Below, piece by piece: positions 1-7,922 of a stretch of DNA of 64,000 nucleotides (positions are counted from its first letter, which is position 1; every line of letters starts with the position of its first letter). The notes below the pieces were generated by a model. The model worked only from the letters and a program-made list of their open reading frames with translations. It was not told the DNA's origin and made no database searches. Both the position numbers and the translations under genes were made by a program. The DNA is from Massilia sp. CFBP 13721 (GTDB lineage Bacteria; Pseudomonadota; Gammaproteobacteria; Burkholderiales; Burkholderiaceae_D), in NCBI RefSeq assembly GCF_014842025.1, contig NZ_JACYUY010000011.1, positions 1 to 64,000 on the forward strand. Reading direction: 5' to 3'.

Positions 1-16
1 AGGCATGACCGAAAAA

Positions 17-59
17 CCGGACATTTCTAATTTGCTGCGACCGGACATTTCTAATTTGC
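17..59. repeat. Two 19-bp direct repeats, possible IS end
   Basis: The 19-mer beginning CCGGACATTTCTAATTTG occurs at 17-35 and 41-59, a 24-bp period. It is AT-richer than its surroundings. Short tandem repeats like this are known at the ends of some insertion sequences (IS21-type for example), so a transposon may lie just left of the window. No transposase is visible here, so this is an inference. Confidence 0.4.
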
Positions 60-106
60 CTTTACAGGGTCGGCTCCACCCCGGCATCCGCACCAACGCG
101 CCCCAT

Positions 107-232
107 GCGCCGCCCACGCGTTCAACGCACGCATGCATCGCGACGACGCGAGGTGTCACGCGCCGGTTGAACGCGTGGGCGGCGCTGGCGTCATCGAGGT
201 CCACGCATTCGGGTGGAGCCGACCACCCTACG
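107..232. repeat. GTAGGGTGG-family hairpin repeat, locus 1
   Basis: A 20-bp arm at 107-126 (containing GCCCACGCGTTCAAC) is repeated as its exact reverse complement at 166-185, with a 39-bp loop. A second small palindrome at 211-232 ends in CCACCCTACG. It sits just past the stop codon of the acetyltransferase gene, whose sense strand would read CGTAGGGTGG here. It is the first of ten related loci in the window. Confidence 0.8.
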
Positions 233-247
233 ACCGTGTGCAGCAGT

Positions 248-805
248 TCAACGCCCGCCGGTAAATTCGCTGCGCAGCAGCCCATACACATATGCATCAA
301 CGAACACCCCATGCAGGCATTCGTCCTGGCGCAGCACGCCCTCGCGCGTAAAACCCAGCCGTTCGGCCACGCGCATGCTGCGTTCGTTGCCGGTGGCGCA
401 GCGCAGTTCGATGCGGTTCAGGCCGAGCGGGCCGAAGCACCAGGCCAGCACGACCTGCAGCGCATCCGTGACGATGCCTCGGCCGGCGAACCCGCTGCCG
501 AGGAAATAGCCGATTCCGGCCTTGCGGCCCCCATGGTCGATATCCTTCAGGCGCACGGCGCCACACAGGGTGTCGCCGCTGAAGAGATGCCATTCAAAGG
601 CCGTCCCGGCGACGGCGCACGCGCTAGCGCGCTCGAGATGCGCATGCGCGGCATCGAGCGATGCCAGGGTGGCCACCATCGGCAGCCAGGCCTGCAGGTG
701 CTCGCGCTCCTGCCGCACCAGCGCCGCCAGCATGTCAGCGTGGCCGGGCGCTACGGGAACGATGGCGATGCCGCCGCCGTACAGCGTGACCGGTTGCAGC
801 GGCAT
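248..805 (-). CDS. GNAT-family N-acetyltransferase (RimJ/RimL type)
   Basis: A 185-residue acetyltransferase of the GNAT superfamily, predicted to move an acetyl group from acetyl-CoA to an amine, perhaps a protein N-terminus or small molecule. The middle shows the RimL-like run GIGYFLGSGFAGRGIVTDAL with the G-rich acetyl-CoA loop, then the NRIELRCATGNERSMRVAERLGF stretch in shorter form, typical of the fold's end (N..S...AE.LGF). The ATG at 805 overlaps the TGA of the upstream IclR gene (TGATG), so the two are probably co-translated; a GTG at 808 is the alternative start. The substrate cannot be read from sequence. Confidence 0.85.
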   Translation of the reverse strand: MPLQPVTLYGGGIAIVPVAPGHADMLAALVRQEREHLQAWLPMVATLASLDAAHAHLERASACAVAGTAFEWHLFSGDTLCGAVRLKDIDHGGRKAGIGYFLGSGFAGRGIVTDALQVVLAWCFGPLGLNRIELRCATGNERSMRVAERLGFTREGVLRQDECLHGVFVDAYVYGLLRSEFTGGR

Positions 806-1569
806 CACAGCAACGCCCCCAACTCAACCTGAATCTTGATCATCGCCGGCAAACAGCGCTCCACCATCTGTTCGATCGGCAACCGCCCTGCATGCACGCT
901 GACGTTCATCGCCGCCACCACCTCGCCCCGGAAATTGCGTAAAGGGACGGCGATCGTGCGCAGGCCCAGTTCCAGTTCCTGGTCGACCAGCGCATAGCCC
1001 TGGGCACGGGCGCGGGCGATTTCCAGCGCCAGGCGTTCGCGGTGCACGATCGTGTGTTGGGTGATCGGCTCCGGCTGCGCGCGTCCAAGGAAGGCGTCGA
1101 CCTGCGCCTGCGGCAGACTGGCCAGCAGCATGCGGCCGTTCGCGGTGCAGTATGCCGGCACGCGCGTGCCCGGCTGCAGCGTGGCCGACACCAGCTGCCC
1201 GGCGCTGACCGCCGCCACGCACACCAGCTGGTCGTGGTCGAGCACGCCGACCGAGGCCGCTTCGCCCAGCGAATACGCCAGCCGGTACAGCAAAGGCTGG
1301 ACGATGCGCGGCAGGCGCGCCGAGTGCAGGTAGGACTGGCCGAGGCGCAGCACGGCTGGCGTCAGCGAAAACAATTTGTTCTCGTGGCGCATGTAGCCGA
1401 GGTGGGTCAGCGTGATCAGGTAGCGGCGCGCCGCCGCGCGCGTCAGCCCGGTCGCTTCGGCCACCTCGGCAATCGTCAGGCGCGAGCGTTCCTGGTCGAA
1501 GGCTTCGATCACCTTCAAACCTTTTTCCAGGCCGGCGACGAGATCACGTTCAAGAGGAATGTCAGGCAT
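805..1569 (-). CDS. IclR-family regulator, probable controller of pcaHGB
   Basis: A 254-residue IclR protein. The N-terminal winged helix-turn-helix includes RLTIAEVAEATGLTRAAARR, followed by the effector domain with AYCTANGRMLLASLP and QELELGLRTIAVPL, close to PcaR/PcaU/PobR regulators that sense protocatechuate-pathway compounds. The start at 1569 is preferred to the upstream one at 1620, because the extension would overrun the palindromic operator at 1593-1607. It diverges from pcaH, the usual position for a pathway-specific controller. It resembles but is distinct from the second IclR at 16271; which ligand each binds is not clear. Confidence 0.88.
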   Translation of the reverse strand: MPDIPLERDLVAGLEKGLKVIEAFDQERSRLTIAEVAEATGLTRAAARRYLITLTHLGYMRHENKLFSLTPAVLRLGQSYLHSARLPRIVQPLLYRLAYSLGEAASVGVLDHDQLVCVAAVSAGQLVSATLQPGTRVPAYCTANGRMLLASLPQAQVDAFLGRAQPEPITQHTIVHRERLALEIARARAQGYALVDQELELGLRTIAVPLRNFRGEVVAAMNVSVHAGRLPIEQMVERCLPAMIKIQVELGALL

Positions 1570-1592
1570 GGGGAGCAAAAAGTCATCGATTT

Positions 1593-1607
1593 GTGCGAGT
1601 ATCGCAC
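1593..1607. promoter_or_regulatory. PcaR/PcaU-like operator upstream of pcaH
   Basis: GTGCGAGTATCGCAC: perfect 6-bp arms GTGCGA and TCGCAC with a 3-bp spacer. It fits the PcaR box as I recall it from Pseudomonas putida (GTTCGATAATCGCAC). It lies 24 bp ahead of the IclR start and about 105 bp ahead of pcaH, where it could control both divergent genes. Confidence 0.7.
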
Positions 1608-1711
1608 GGAGTGTGCGCAAGGTGGATGGCGCACCACCTCCGCCGCTTGTGGCAAGCGCTAGACCGGCCTACCATTTCCTGCATCGACAAGATTATTGGA
1701 GGAGACAAACC

Positions 1712-2404
1712 GTGAAATTCGACGTCATCGAACCGGGCATTTACCCCGAGCTCATTTATCCGGCCTACAAATCGACCGTGCCGCGCGGTCCGAAGCAGCC
1801 GAACCTGCGCATCGAGGCGCCGGTGCCGGTCACGCAGAACATCGTCACCACGCCGCGCCTGCTGCTGCCGAACGACACCGACCTCACCAGGCACGGCCAG
1901 GGTGAGCCGCTCGGCGAAAAGATCGTCGTCACCGGCCGCGTGGTCGACGAGGACGGCAAGCCAGTGCGCAATTCGCTGGTCGAAGTCTGGCAAGCCAACT
2001 CGGCCGGACGCTACTGGCACAACAAGGACCAGCACCCGGCCCCGCTCGACCCGAATTTTTATGGCGTCGGCAAGATGCTGACCGACGACGACGGTCGCTA
2101 CCGTTTTGTCACGATCAAGCCCGGCCCCTACCCCTGGGGCAACCACGAAAAGGCCTGGCGCCCGGCGCACATCCACTTTTCGCTGTTCGGCAACGTGTAC
2201 GCCCAGCGTCTGGTGACGCAGATGTATTTTCCGAGCGATCCGCTGTTCGACTTCGATCCGATCTTCCAGAGCGTGCCCGATGAAGCCGCGCGCCAGCGCC
2301 TGATCTCGCGCTTCAGCATGGACGAAACCGTCGGCGGCGAGATGCTCGGCTACGAATTCGATATCGTCCTGCGCGGACGCGACGCCACGCCGATGGGCCT
2401 GTAA
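1712..2404 (+). CDS. pcaH: Protocatechuate 3,4-dioxygenase beta subunit
   Basis: Iron(III) intradiol dioxygenase subunit that, with PcaG, opens protocatechuate to 3-carboxy-cis,cis-muconate in the cytoplasm. The 230-residue product has the four iron ligands at Tyr101, Tyr140, His153 and His155 (PAHIHFSLFG); their spacing of 39, 13 and 2 residues equals that of Tyr408, Tyr447, His460 and His462 in the P. putida enzyme. The GTG at 1712 is chosen because TTGGAGGAG lies just upstream and the product then begins with the normal VKFDVIEPGIYPELIYPAY-like leader. The frame is open further upstream but that part looks non-coding. First gene of pcaHGB-pcaCD. Confidence 0.96.
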   Translation: MKFDVIEPGIYPELIYPAYKSTVPRGPKQPNLRIEAPVPVTQNIVTTPRLLLPNDTDLTRHGQGEPLGEKIVVTGRVVDEDGKPVRNSLVEVWQANSAGRYWHNKDQHPAPLDPNFYGVGKMLTDDDGRYRFVTIKPGPYPWGNHEKAWRPAHIHFSLFGNVYAQRLVTQMYFPSDPLFDFDPIFQSVPDEAARQRLISRFSMDETVGGEMLGYEFDIVLRGRDATPMGL

Positions 2405-2415
2405 GGAGAATCATT

Positions 2416-2937
2416 ATGTCCAACATCACCACCTCGCAAACCATCGGGCCCTTCTCGCACGAAGCCTGGCAATGGGCGGTTTCCGCCTGCACGCCAACCA
2501 ACGTCAAGTCGAGCGCGCCGACCATCAACATCAGCGGCGTCATCTACGACGGCAACGGCGCACCGATCAACGATGCCCAGATCGAAGCCTGGACGCCCGC
2601 CGGCGCCGCGCACGAAGCCGAACATTCCATCCCGGGCTTCCGCCGCATACCGAGCGGCGAAGCGGGCGAATTCTCGATGTGCATCTCGATGCCGGAAGCC
2701 GCCACGCGCGGCGAGCCGGTCATGTACGTCACCGTGTTCGCACGCGGCTTGGTAAAGCACCAGTTCACCGCCGTGTTCCTGGAAGACGACACGGGTCTCG
2801 CGCAATCGGCGATACTGAACCAGGTGCCGGAAGCGCGCCGCGCCACCCTGCTCGCGCGCAAGACCGGAGAGAATGCCTACCGCTGGGACATCTGGATGCA
2901 GACCGAGAAGGAAACCGTCTTCTTCGACTACGTCTGA
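2416..2937 (+). CDS. pcaG: Protocatechuate 3,4-dioxygenase alpha subunit
   Basis: Partner of PcaH in the dioxygenase. It has the intradiol dioxygenase fold without the iron-binding residues, as expected for the alpha chain: N-terminal SQTIGPF, central FSMCISMPEA, and C-terminal ENAYRWDIWMQTEKETVFFD. At 173 residues it is somewhat shorter than the 190-200 usual for PcaG, the loss lying mostly in the loop after SQTIGPF. It starts 11 bp after pcaH with AAGGAG ahead of the ATG, so the subunits are translated from one message. Confidence 0.94.
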   Translation: MSNITTSQTIGPFSHEAWQWAVSACTPTNVKSSAPTINISGVIYDGNGAPINDAQIEAWTPAGAAHEAEHSIPGFRRIPSGEAGEFSMCISMPEAATRGEPVMYVTVFARGLVKHQFTAVFLEDDTGLAQSAILNQVPEARRATLLARKTGENAYRWDIWMQTEKETVFFDYV

Positions 2938-2953
2938 GCGGCAAGCCTGACCC

Positions 2954-4348
2954 ATGAGCGTATCGATTTTCGACAGTTTCCTTACCACCCCCGACGCGAT
3001 CGCCGCCTTTGACGACGCGGCGATCGTCGGGGCCATGTTCCGCTTCGAGGCGGCCTTGGCGCGCGCCCAGGCCGAGCAAGGCCTGATCCCGGCCGCTGCC
3101 GCCAGCGCCATCGCCGGCGTGTGCAAGGCCGAGCTGTACGACATCCCGGCCTTGATCGCTGCCGGCCGCCGCGCCGGCAGTCTTGCCATCCCCTTGGTGA
3201 AAGAACTCACCAAGACCGTCGCGCTGTACGACGAAGCCGCGGCGCGCCACGTGCACTGGGGCAGCACTAGCCAGGACGTGATCGACACCGCCATGGTGCT
3301 GGTCACGCGCGACGCACTGCAGCTGCTCGACGATGGGCTGCAGACCTTGAGCGCGCACTTGCTGACGCTGGCCGACGACCACCTCGCCACGCCGGTGCTG
3401 GCGCGCACGCTGATGCAGCCGGCGCAGGTGACCAGTTTCGGCTTCAAGGCCGCCGGCTGGCTCGCGCCGCTGGTGCGTGCGCGCGCATCGCTGCGCGCGG
3501 CCGCCGAACGTGCCCTGCAGCTGCAGTTGGGCGGCGCGGTCGGCACTTTGTCGGTCATGAAGGAACACGGTGGCGCGGTGGCGGAACGCGTCGCGGCGCA
3601 GTTGGGTTTGAAAGTCGCCGACGCCGCCTGGCATACCCAGCGCGACGAATGGGTGCGCCTCGGCCTGGAAGTGGCGGTGCTGACGGGCAGCCTGGGCAAG
3701 CTGGCGACCGACCTGGCGCTGATGGCGCAAGGCGAAATCGCCGAGCTGGCCGAACCTTCGGGCAATGGCCGCGGCGGCTCGTCGGCAATGCCGCACAAGC
3801 GCAATCCCGTGTCGTCGATGATCGCCCTGGCGGCGGCGCGGCGCACGCCCCAGCATGCGGCGGCGCTGCTGGCCTGCATGGACCAGCAGCACGAACGGGG
3901 CCTGGGCAACTGGCAGGCGGAACTGGCCGAATGGCCGCCGCTCTTCCTCTCGGCCCACGGCGCCCTGAATGCGCTGGACGACGCCTTTGCCGGCCTCACG
4001 GTCGACCGCGAACGCATGCTGGGCAATATCGCGGCCTTGAAGGGGCTGGTGTTTGCCGAGAGCGCGTCGAGCTACCTGGCCGGCGCGGTCGGCCGTCCCG
4101 CCGCGCACGCGCTGCTGGAAGGCCTCACGGTACGGGTTACTTCCGAACACCGGCCGTTGGACGCGCTGCTGCAGGACGCCGTCAAGGCCGACGCGCAGCT
4201 CGCGGCGCATGTCGATCTCGACCATCTCGCCACCCTGTTCGATCCGGTCGCCACCCTCGCACCGGCACGGCGCCTCGCCGAAGGCCAGCTGCAAGCCCTG
4301 CGTGCGCGCATGGCCGCGCTGGACGCCACTCCTCCTTTTCGAAAGTAA
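2954..4348 (+). CDS. pcaB: 3-Carboxy-cis,cis-muconate cycloisomerase
   Basis: Converts 3-carboxymuconate to 4-carboxymuconolactone, the second step after protocatechuate cleavage. It belongs to the fumarase/aspartase superfamily: the signature GSSAMPHKRNP is at residues 275-285, and HWGSTSQDVIDTAM near residue 100 is the first conserved block. The 464-residue length is normal for PcaB. It follows pcaG by 16 bp and precedes the pcaC-pcaD fusion by 6 bp, so it lies in the middle of a compact operon. Confidence 0.95.
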   Translation: MSVSIFDSFLTTPDAIAAFDDAAIVGAMFRFEAALARAQAEQGLIPAAAASAIAGVCKAELYDIPALIAAGRRAGSLAIPLVKELTKTVALYDEAAARHVHWGSTSQDVIDTAMVLVTRDALQLLDDGLQTLSAHLLTLADDHLATPVLARTLMQPAQVTSFGFKAAGWLAPLVRARASLRAAAERALQLQLGGAVGTLSVMKEHGGAVAERVAAQLGLKVADAAWHTQRDEWVRLGLEVAVLTGSLGKLATDLALMAQGEIAELAEPSGNGRGGSSAMPHKRNPVSSMIALAAARRTPQHAAALLACMDQQHERGLGNWQAELAEWPPLFLSAHGALNALDDAFAGLTVDRERMLGNIAALKGLVFAESASSYLAGAVGRPAAHALLEGLTVRVTSEHRPLDALLQDAVKADAQLAAHVDLDHLATLFDPVATLAPARRLAEGQLQALRARMAALDATPPFRK

Positions 4349-4354
4349 CGACGC

Positions 4355-5617
4355 ATGAGCTTCGATCCGATTGACCACGACTTCGAACGCGGCCTGCACA
4401 ACCGGCGCACCGTGCTGGGCGACGAATGGGTAGACCGTTCGCTGAACAAGGCGTCCGGCTTCAATGCCGACTTCCAGAACCTGATCACCCGCTTTGCCTG
4501 GAACGAGATCTGGGGCCGCCCGGGCCTGGACCACAAGACGCGCCGCGCGATCGTCCTGTCGATCACGGTCGCGCTGGGCCGCTGGGAAGAGTTCGAGCTG
4601 CACGTGCGCGCCGCCCTGCTCGGCCCGGACGACAGCCGCCTCACGCCCGACGAGATCAAGGAAATCCTGATGCAGTCGGCCATCTACGCCGGCGTACCGG
4701 CCGCGAACACGGCATTTACGCATACGCTGGCGATCCTGCGCGAAGTCGGCGAACAGATCGGCTACGTGCTGGAACCGGCCGCGCCTGGCAGCGCCGCGCA
4801 TTCCGGCATCGGCCGAGAAAAACGCACCAGCACCAGCCCCGCCCTGCACTACAGCGTGCGCGAGCCGCGCAGCGGCAAGGCGCCGCGCCACACGGTCGTA
4901 CTCAGCCACGCGCTGGGCTGCGACCTGACGATGTGGGACAGCCTGGCGAACCAGCTGGCGGCGGATTGCCGCGTCATCGCCTACGACCACCGCGGCCACG
5001 GCAGTTCCGACGCACCGGATGCGCTGTACACGATGGCCGATCTCGCCGACGACGCCGCACGTCTTCTGCGCGAGCTCGACATCGGGCCGGTGGTCTGGGT
5101 CGGCTTGTCGATGGGCGGCATGGTCGGCCAGGAGCTGGCCCTGCGCCATCCTTCCCTGGTACGCGCCCTGGTGCTGGCGAATACGACGGGCGGCTATCCG
5201 GAAGCAGCGCAGGCGGTATGGGAGCAGCGCATCGCCACCGTGCGCGCGGACGGCATCGAAGCGATCGCGGATGCGGTCATGGGACGCTACTTCCACGACG
5301 CCTTCCGCGCACACAAGGCGGCCACCGTGGCGCGCTACCGGCGCCGGCTGGTGACGACCGATGCGGTCGGGTATGTTGGGTGCTGCAATGCGGTGGGCAA
5401 GGTGGATACTGCCGGCCGCCTGGGCCAGATTGGCGTGCCGACGCTGGTGATTGCCGGCGAATTGGATCAGGGAACGCCGGTGGCGATGGCCGAGGCGCTG
5501 GCGCACGGGATCCCGGGGGCGCGGCTCGAGGTCATCGAAGGAGCATCGCACTTGAGTGCGGCGGAGCAGCCGGCTGTGTTTTCCCGCCTGGTGACGGACT
5601 TTGTGGCCGAGCTATAG
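4355..5617 (+). CDS. pcaCD: Fused 4-carboxymuconolactone decarboxylase / 3-oxoadipate enol-lactonase
   Basis: One 420-residue protein predicted to do two successive steps: decarboxylation of 4-carboxymuconolactone, then hydrolysis of the enol-lactone to 3-oxoadipate. Residues 1 to about 130 are a PcaC domain (NADFQNLITRFAWNEIWGRP; EEFELHVRAALLG). Residues about 165-420 are an alpha/beta hydrolase of PcaD type with nucleophile elbow GLSMGG (Ser252), Asp371 in GELDQG and His399 in GASHLS. A roughly 30-residue Ala/Ser/Thr-rich linker joins them. The order is C then D; the actinobacterial fusion PcaL is, to my knowledge, D then C. Last gene of the pcaHGB operon. Confidence 0.93.
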   Translation: MSFDPIDHDFERGLHNRRTVLGDEWVDRSLNKASGFNADFQNLITRFAWNEIWGRPGLDHKTRRAIVLSITVALGRWEEFELHVRAALLGPDDSRLTPDEIKEILMQSAIYAGVPAANTAFTHTLAILREVGEQIGYVLEPAAPGSAAHSGIGREKRTSTSPALHYSVREPRSGKAPRHTVVLSHALGCDLTMWDSLANQLAADCRVIAYDHRGHGSSDAPDALYTMADLADDAARLLRELDIGPVVWVGLSMGGMVGQELALRHPSLVRALVLANTTGGYPEAAQAVWEQRIATVRADGIEAIADAVMGRYFHDAFRAHKAATVARYRRRLVTTDAVGYVGCCNAVGKVDTAGRLGQIGVPTLVIAGELDQGTPVAMAEALAHGIPGARLEVIEGASHLSAAEQPAVFSRLVTDFVAEL

Positions 5618-5634
5618 GCCGGCAAGCGCGCGAT

Positions 5635-5797
5635 CGTAGGGTGGGCTCCGCCCACGCGGTACGTCGTTTGCATGCCGCACCTTTCCTGGAACGGTGCGGC
5701 ACGCAAAGGTTCGACCGCGTGGACAGAGTCCACCCTACGTATCGTGGTCTATCGTGCTTCGCGATTGAACGCGTGGACGCCACCCCGTCCATCCTAC
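5635..5797. repeat. GTAGGGTGG-family hairpin repeat, locus 2
   Basis: CGTAGGGTGGGCTCCGCCCACG begins at 5635. An oppositely oriented copy with GTGGACAGAGTCCAC ends at 5739, and a third degenerate copy (GCGTGGACGCCACC...) ends in CCTAC at 5797. It fills the gap between the convergent genes pcaCD and vanB. On the minus strand its GTAGG edge contains the TAG stop codon of vanB. Confidence 0.8.
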
Positions 5798-6750
5798 AAA
5801 TCCAGCACCAGCACCTTCGACTTCGACCGCGAACAGCAGGGCGTGAACTGGTCGTTCGCCGCCTGCTCCTCTTCGGTGAGGTACATGTCGCGGTGGTCCG
5901 GCACGCCTTCCACCACGCGCGTCAGGCAGGTGCCGCAGACGCCTTCTTCGCACGAGTAAGGGATCTCGACGCCGGCTTCGGCCAGCACCTTGATCACCGT
6001 GGTGCCGGTGGGGACCGTGAATACCTTGCCGCTGGAGGCGAGCTTGACGTCGAAGGGTTGGTCGCCGGTGGTGTCCACCGCCGCCGCGCTGAAGTATTCG
6101 ACGTGCAGCTGCGCCTGCGGCCAGCCCTGCGCCTTGGCCGTGTCCAGCACGTAGGTGATGAAGCCTTGGGGGCCGCACACGTAGAGGTGGGTGTCCGCTT
6201 CCGGCTTGGCCAGCAGCGCCGCCATGTCGAGCTTTTGCGCCGCATCGCCGCTGTCGTAGTGGAAGTGGACCAGGTCGCGCAGGTGCGATTCGCCCAGGCG
6301 CTCCTTGAACGCCGCCTTTTCCGGCGAGCGCGCGCAGTAATGCATCTCGAACTGCGCGCCCTTCGCCGCCAGGGTTTCGGCCATCGCCAGGATCGGCGTC
6401 ACGCCGATGCCGCCGGCCAGCAGCAGCGTGCGTTTGGCATCGACCAGCGGGAAATGGTTCTTCGGCGCCGAAATGCTCAAGACCGAGCCGACGTCGATGT
6501 GGTCGTGCATCGCCTCCGAGCCGCCGCGCGAGCCGGCGTCGCGCAGCACGCCGATCTGATAGCGGTGGGTTTCGGTCGGCGCGTTGCAGAGCGAGTACTG
6601 GCGCACCAGGTTGCCCGGCAGGTGGACGTCGACGTGGGCGCCGGCCTCGAAGCCCGGCAGCGCCCCGCCGCTAGTGGGCACCAGCTCGTAGCTGCAGATG
6701 CCGTCGGCTTCGTTGTGCCTGCTTGCTACGCGAACCTCAATGGTACTCAT
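5794..6750 (-). CDS. vanB: Vanillate O-demethylase reductase subunit
   Basis: Electron-transfer partner of VanA, passing electrons from NAD(P)H through FMN and an iron-sulfur centre. The 318-residue protein has the phthalate dioxygenase reductase layout: flavin domain with RQYSLCNAP (residues about 48-56), NAD domain with LLLAGGIGVTPI and YVCGPQGF, and a C-terminal plant-type [2Fe-2S] domain with CEEGVCGTC plus a distal Cys. The start at 6750 overlaps the vanA stop as ATGA, giving translational coupling. Its TAG stop lies inside an adjoining repeat. A similar reductase for another Rieske oxygenase is the only alternative, and vanA next door argues against it. Confidence 0.93.
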   Translation of the reverse strand: MSTIEVRVASRHNEADGICSYELVPTSGGALPGFEAGAHVDVHLPGNLVRQYSLCNAPTETHRYQIGVLRDAGSRGGSEAMHDHIDVGSVLSISAPKNHFPLVDAKRTLLLAGGIGVTPILAMAETLAAKGAQFEMHYCARSPEKAAFKERLGESHLRDLVHFHYDSGDAAQKLDMAALLAKPEADTHLYVCGPQGFITYVLDTAKAQGWPQAQLHVEYFSAAAVDTTGDQPFDVKLASSGKVFTVPTGTTVIKVLAEAGVEIPYSCEEGVCGTCLTRVVEGVPDHRDMYLTEEEQAANDQFTPCCSRSKSKVLVLDL

Positions 6751-7790
6751 GGCGCGAACTCCTTCATCTGCTCTTTCGACAGCCATTGATCGATGATGCG
6801 GCGCGACTGCACGCCGCCGGCGTCGATGTTCAGCATCAGCAGCTTGCGCTCGGGGTGGCGCAGGATGTTCTGCTGCTGCAGTTCCAGCATCTCGCGGTCT
6901 TCGCCGAAGATCTTGCCCTGGCCTTCGCGGATGGTCGCGGTCAGCTCGGCGTCCTGCGGCTTGAAGTTGCGCGCCATGCCCCAGAAATACCAGTGCGAAG
7001 TCTCGGTCTCGGGCGTGATGAAGTCGACCACGATCGACGACGCCTTGTGCTCGTTCGGCGCGTTGTAGCCGCCCTTGCCCGCATGGGCGACGCCGACTTC
7101 GATCATCACGTGGCTGGGTGCGTTGAAGCGGCAGATCTGCCAGCGGTCGACCGGCACGTCGTCGGCCAGGCCGTTGCCGCGCAGGGCCGCCTGCCAGAAC
7201 GGCGGCGGCATGATGTTTTCCATGAAGCGGCTGGTGACCACCTCTTCGCCCTCGACCTTGGTCGTCACCGGCGCCTCGTCGATTTCCTTCTGGCCGATCG
7301 AGGATGCGTGGACATAGGTCTCGTGGGTCAGGTCCATCAGGTTGTCGACCATCAGGCGGTAGTCGCAGTTGATGTGGTACAGGCCGCCGCCGTAGGCCCA
7401 CTCGGGGTTCTCGGCCCATGCCAGGTGGTGGATGGTGGCCGGGTCGGCCGCTTCCTTGTCGCCGGTCCAGACCCAGATGAAGCCGTAGCGCTCTTCGACC
7501 GGATAGCTGCGGATGCCGGGGAAGCCGCGCACGCGCTGGCCGGGCATGCTGATCGCCTTGCCTTCGCAGCCCATTTCCAGGCCGTGGTAGCCGCAGACCA
7601 GGTTGCCGTCGCGGACAAAGCCGAGCGACAGGGGCGCGCCGCGGTGCGGGCAGAAATCCTCGACGGCGGCGACCTTGCCGCCCTGGCCGCGATAGAACAC
7701 GATCTTCTCGCCGCAGATCTGGCGGCCCAAAGGCTTGCCGTCGATTTCGTCGGGGGTGCAGGCTACGTACCAAGCGTTTTTCGGGAACAT
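6747..7790 (-). CDS. vanA: Vanillate O-demethylase oxygenase subunit
   Basis: Rieske non-haem iron oxygenase that demethylates vanillate to protocatechuate and formaldehyde, feeding the pca genes. The Rieske cluster is C47-P-H49 and C66-x2-H69 (CPHRG and CGYHG), and the mononuclear iron site is in the DNLMDLTHETYVH segment. The length of 347 residues is normal. GGAGACG stands ahead of the ATG at 7790. It is the first gene of vanAB and diverges from a MarR regulator across a 132-bp gap with a palindromic operator. Confidence 0.94.
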   Translation of the reverse strand: MFPKNAWYVACTPDEIDGKPLGRQICGEKIVFYRGQGGKVAAVEDFCPHRGAPLSLGFVRDGNLVCGYHGLEMGCEGKAISMPGQRVRGFPGIRSYPVEERYGFIWVWTGDKEAADPATIHHLAWAENPEWAYGGGLYHINCDYRLMVDNLMDLTHETYVHASSIGQKEIDEAPVTTKVEGEEVVTSRFMENIMPPPFWQAALRGNGLADDVPVDRWQICRFNAPSHVMIEVGVAHAGKGGYNAPNEHKASSIVVDFITPETETSHWYFWGMARNFKPQDAELTATIREGQGKIFGEDREMLELQQQNILRHPERKLLMLNIDAGGVQSRRIIDQWLSKEQMKEFAP

Positions 7791-7816
7791 CTCGTCTCCT
7801 TTTTTAGCTGCTCAAT

Positions 7817-7832
7817 ATTCAGTACACTGAAT
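7817..7832. promoter_or_regulatory. Probable MarR operator in the vanA/marR gap
   Basis: ATTCAGTACACTGAAT: 7-bp arms ATTCAGT and ACTGAAT with a 2-bp spacer, centred about 35 bp before the vanA start. Size and symmetry suit a MarR dimer. It is the only strong palindrome I found in this divergent promoter region. Confidence 0.65.
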
Positions 7833-7922
7833 GTGAGAAAAGTATCACGCGTTTGCGCGACGAAGTAAACTAGGTTTTCAAACTTTTTTCATGGTGCGCT
7901 GCACCACTTATCGACTGGAAAT

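Noticed and set aside
1570..1711. Longer N-termini for the IclR protein and for PcaH, overlapping each other
   Set aside because: Both would cross the palindrome at 1593-1607 and neither extension resembles the families; good ribosome sites support the shorter forms.
2416..2937. PcaG as a truncated, inactive subunit
   Set aside because: It is shorter than usual, but both ends and the hydrophobic core are conserved and the alpha chain carries no iron ligands, so a short loop is more likely than loss of function.
2765..5551. A 900-residue minus-strand open frame opposite pcaB and pcaCD
   Set aside because: Same composition artefact; the plus-strand genes have conserved signatures throughout and no frameshift is needed.
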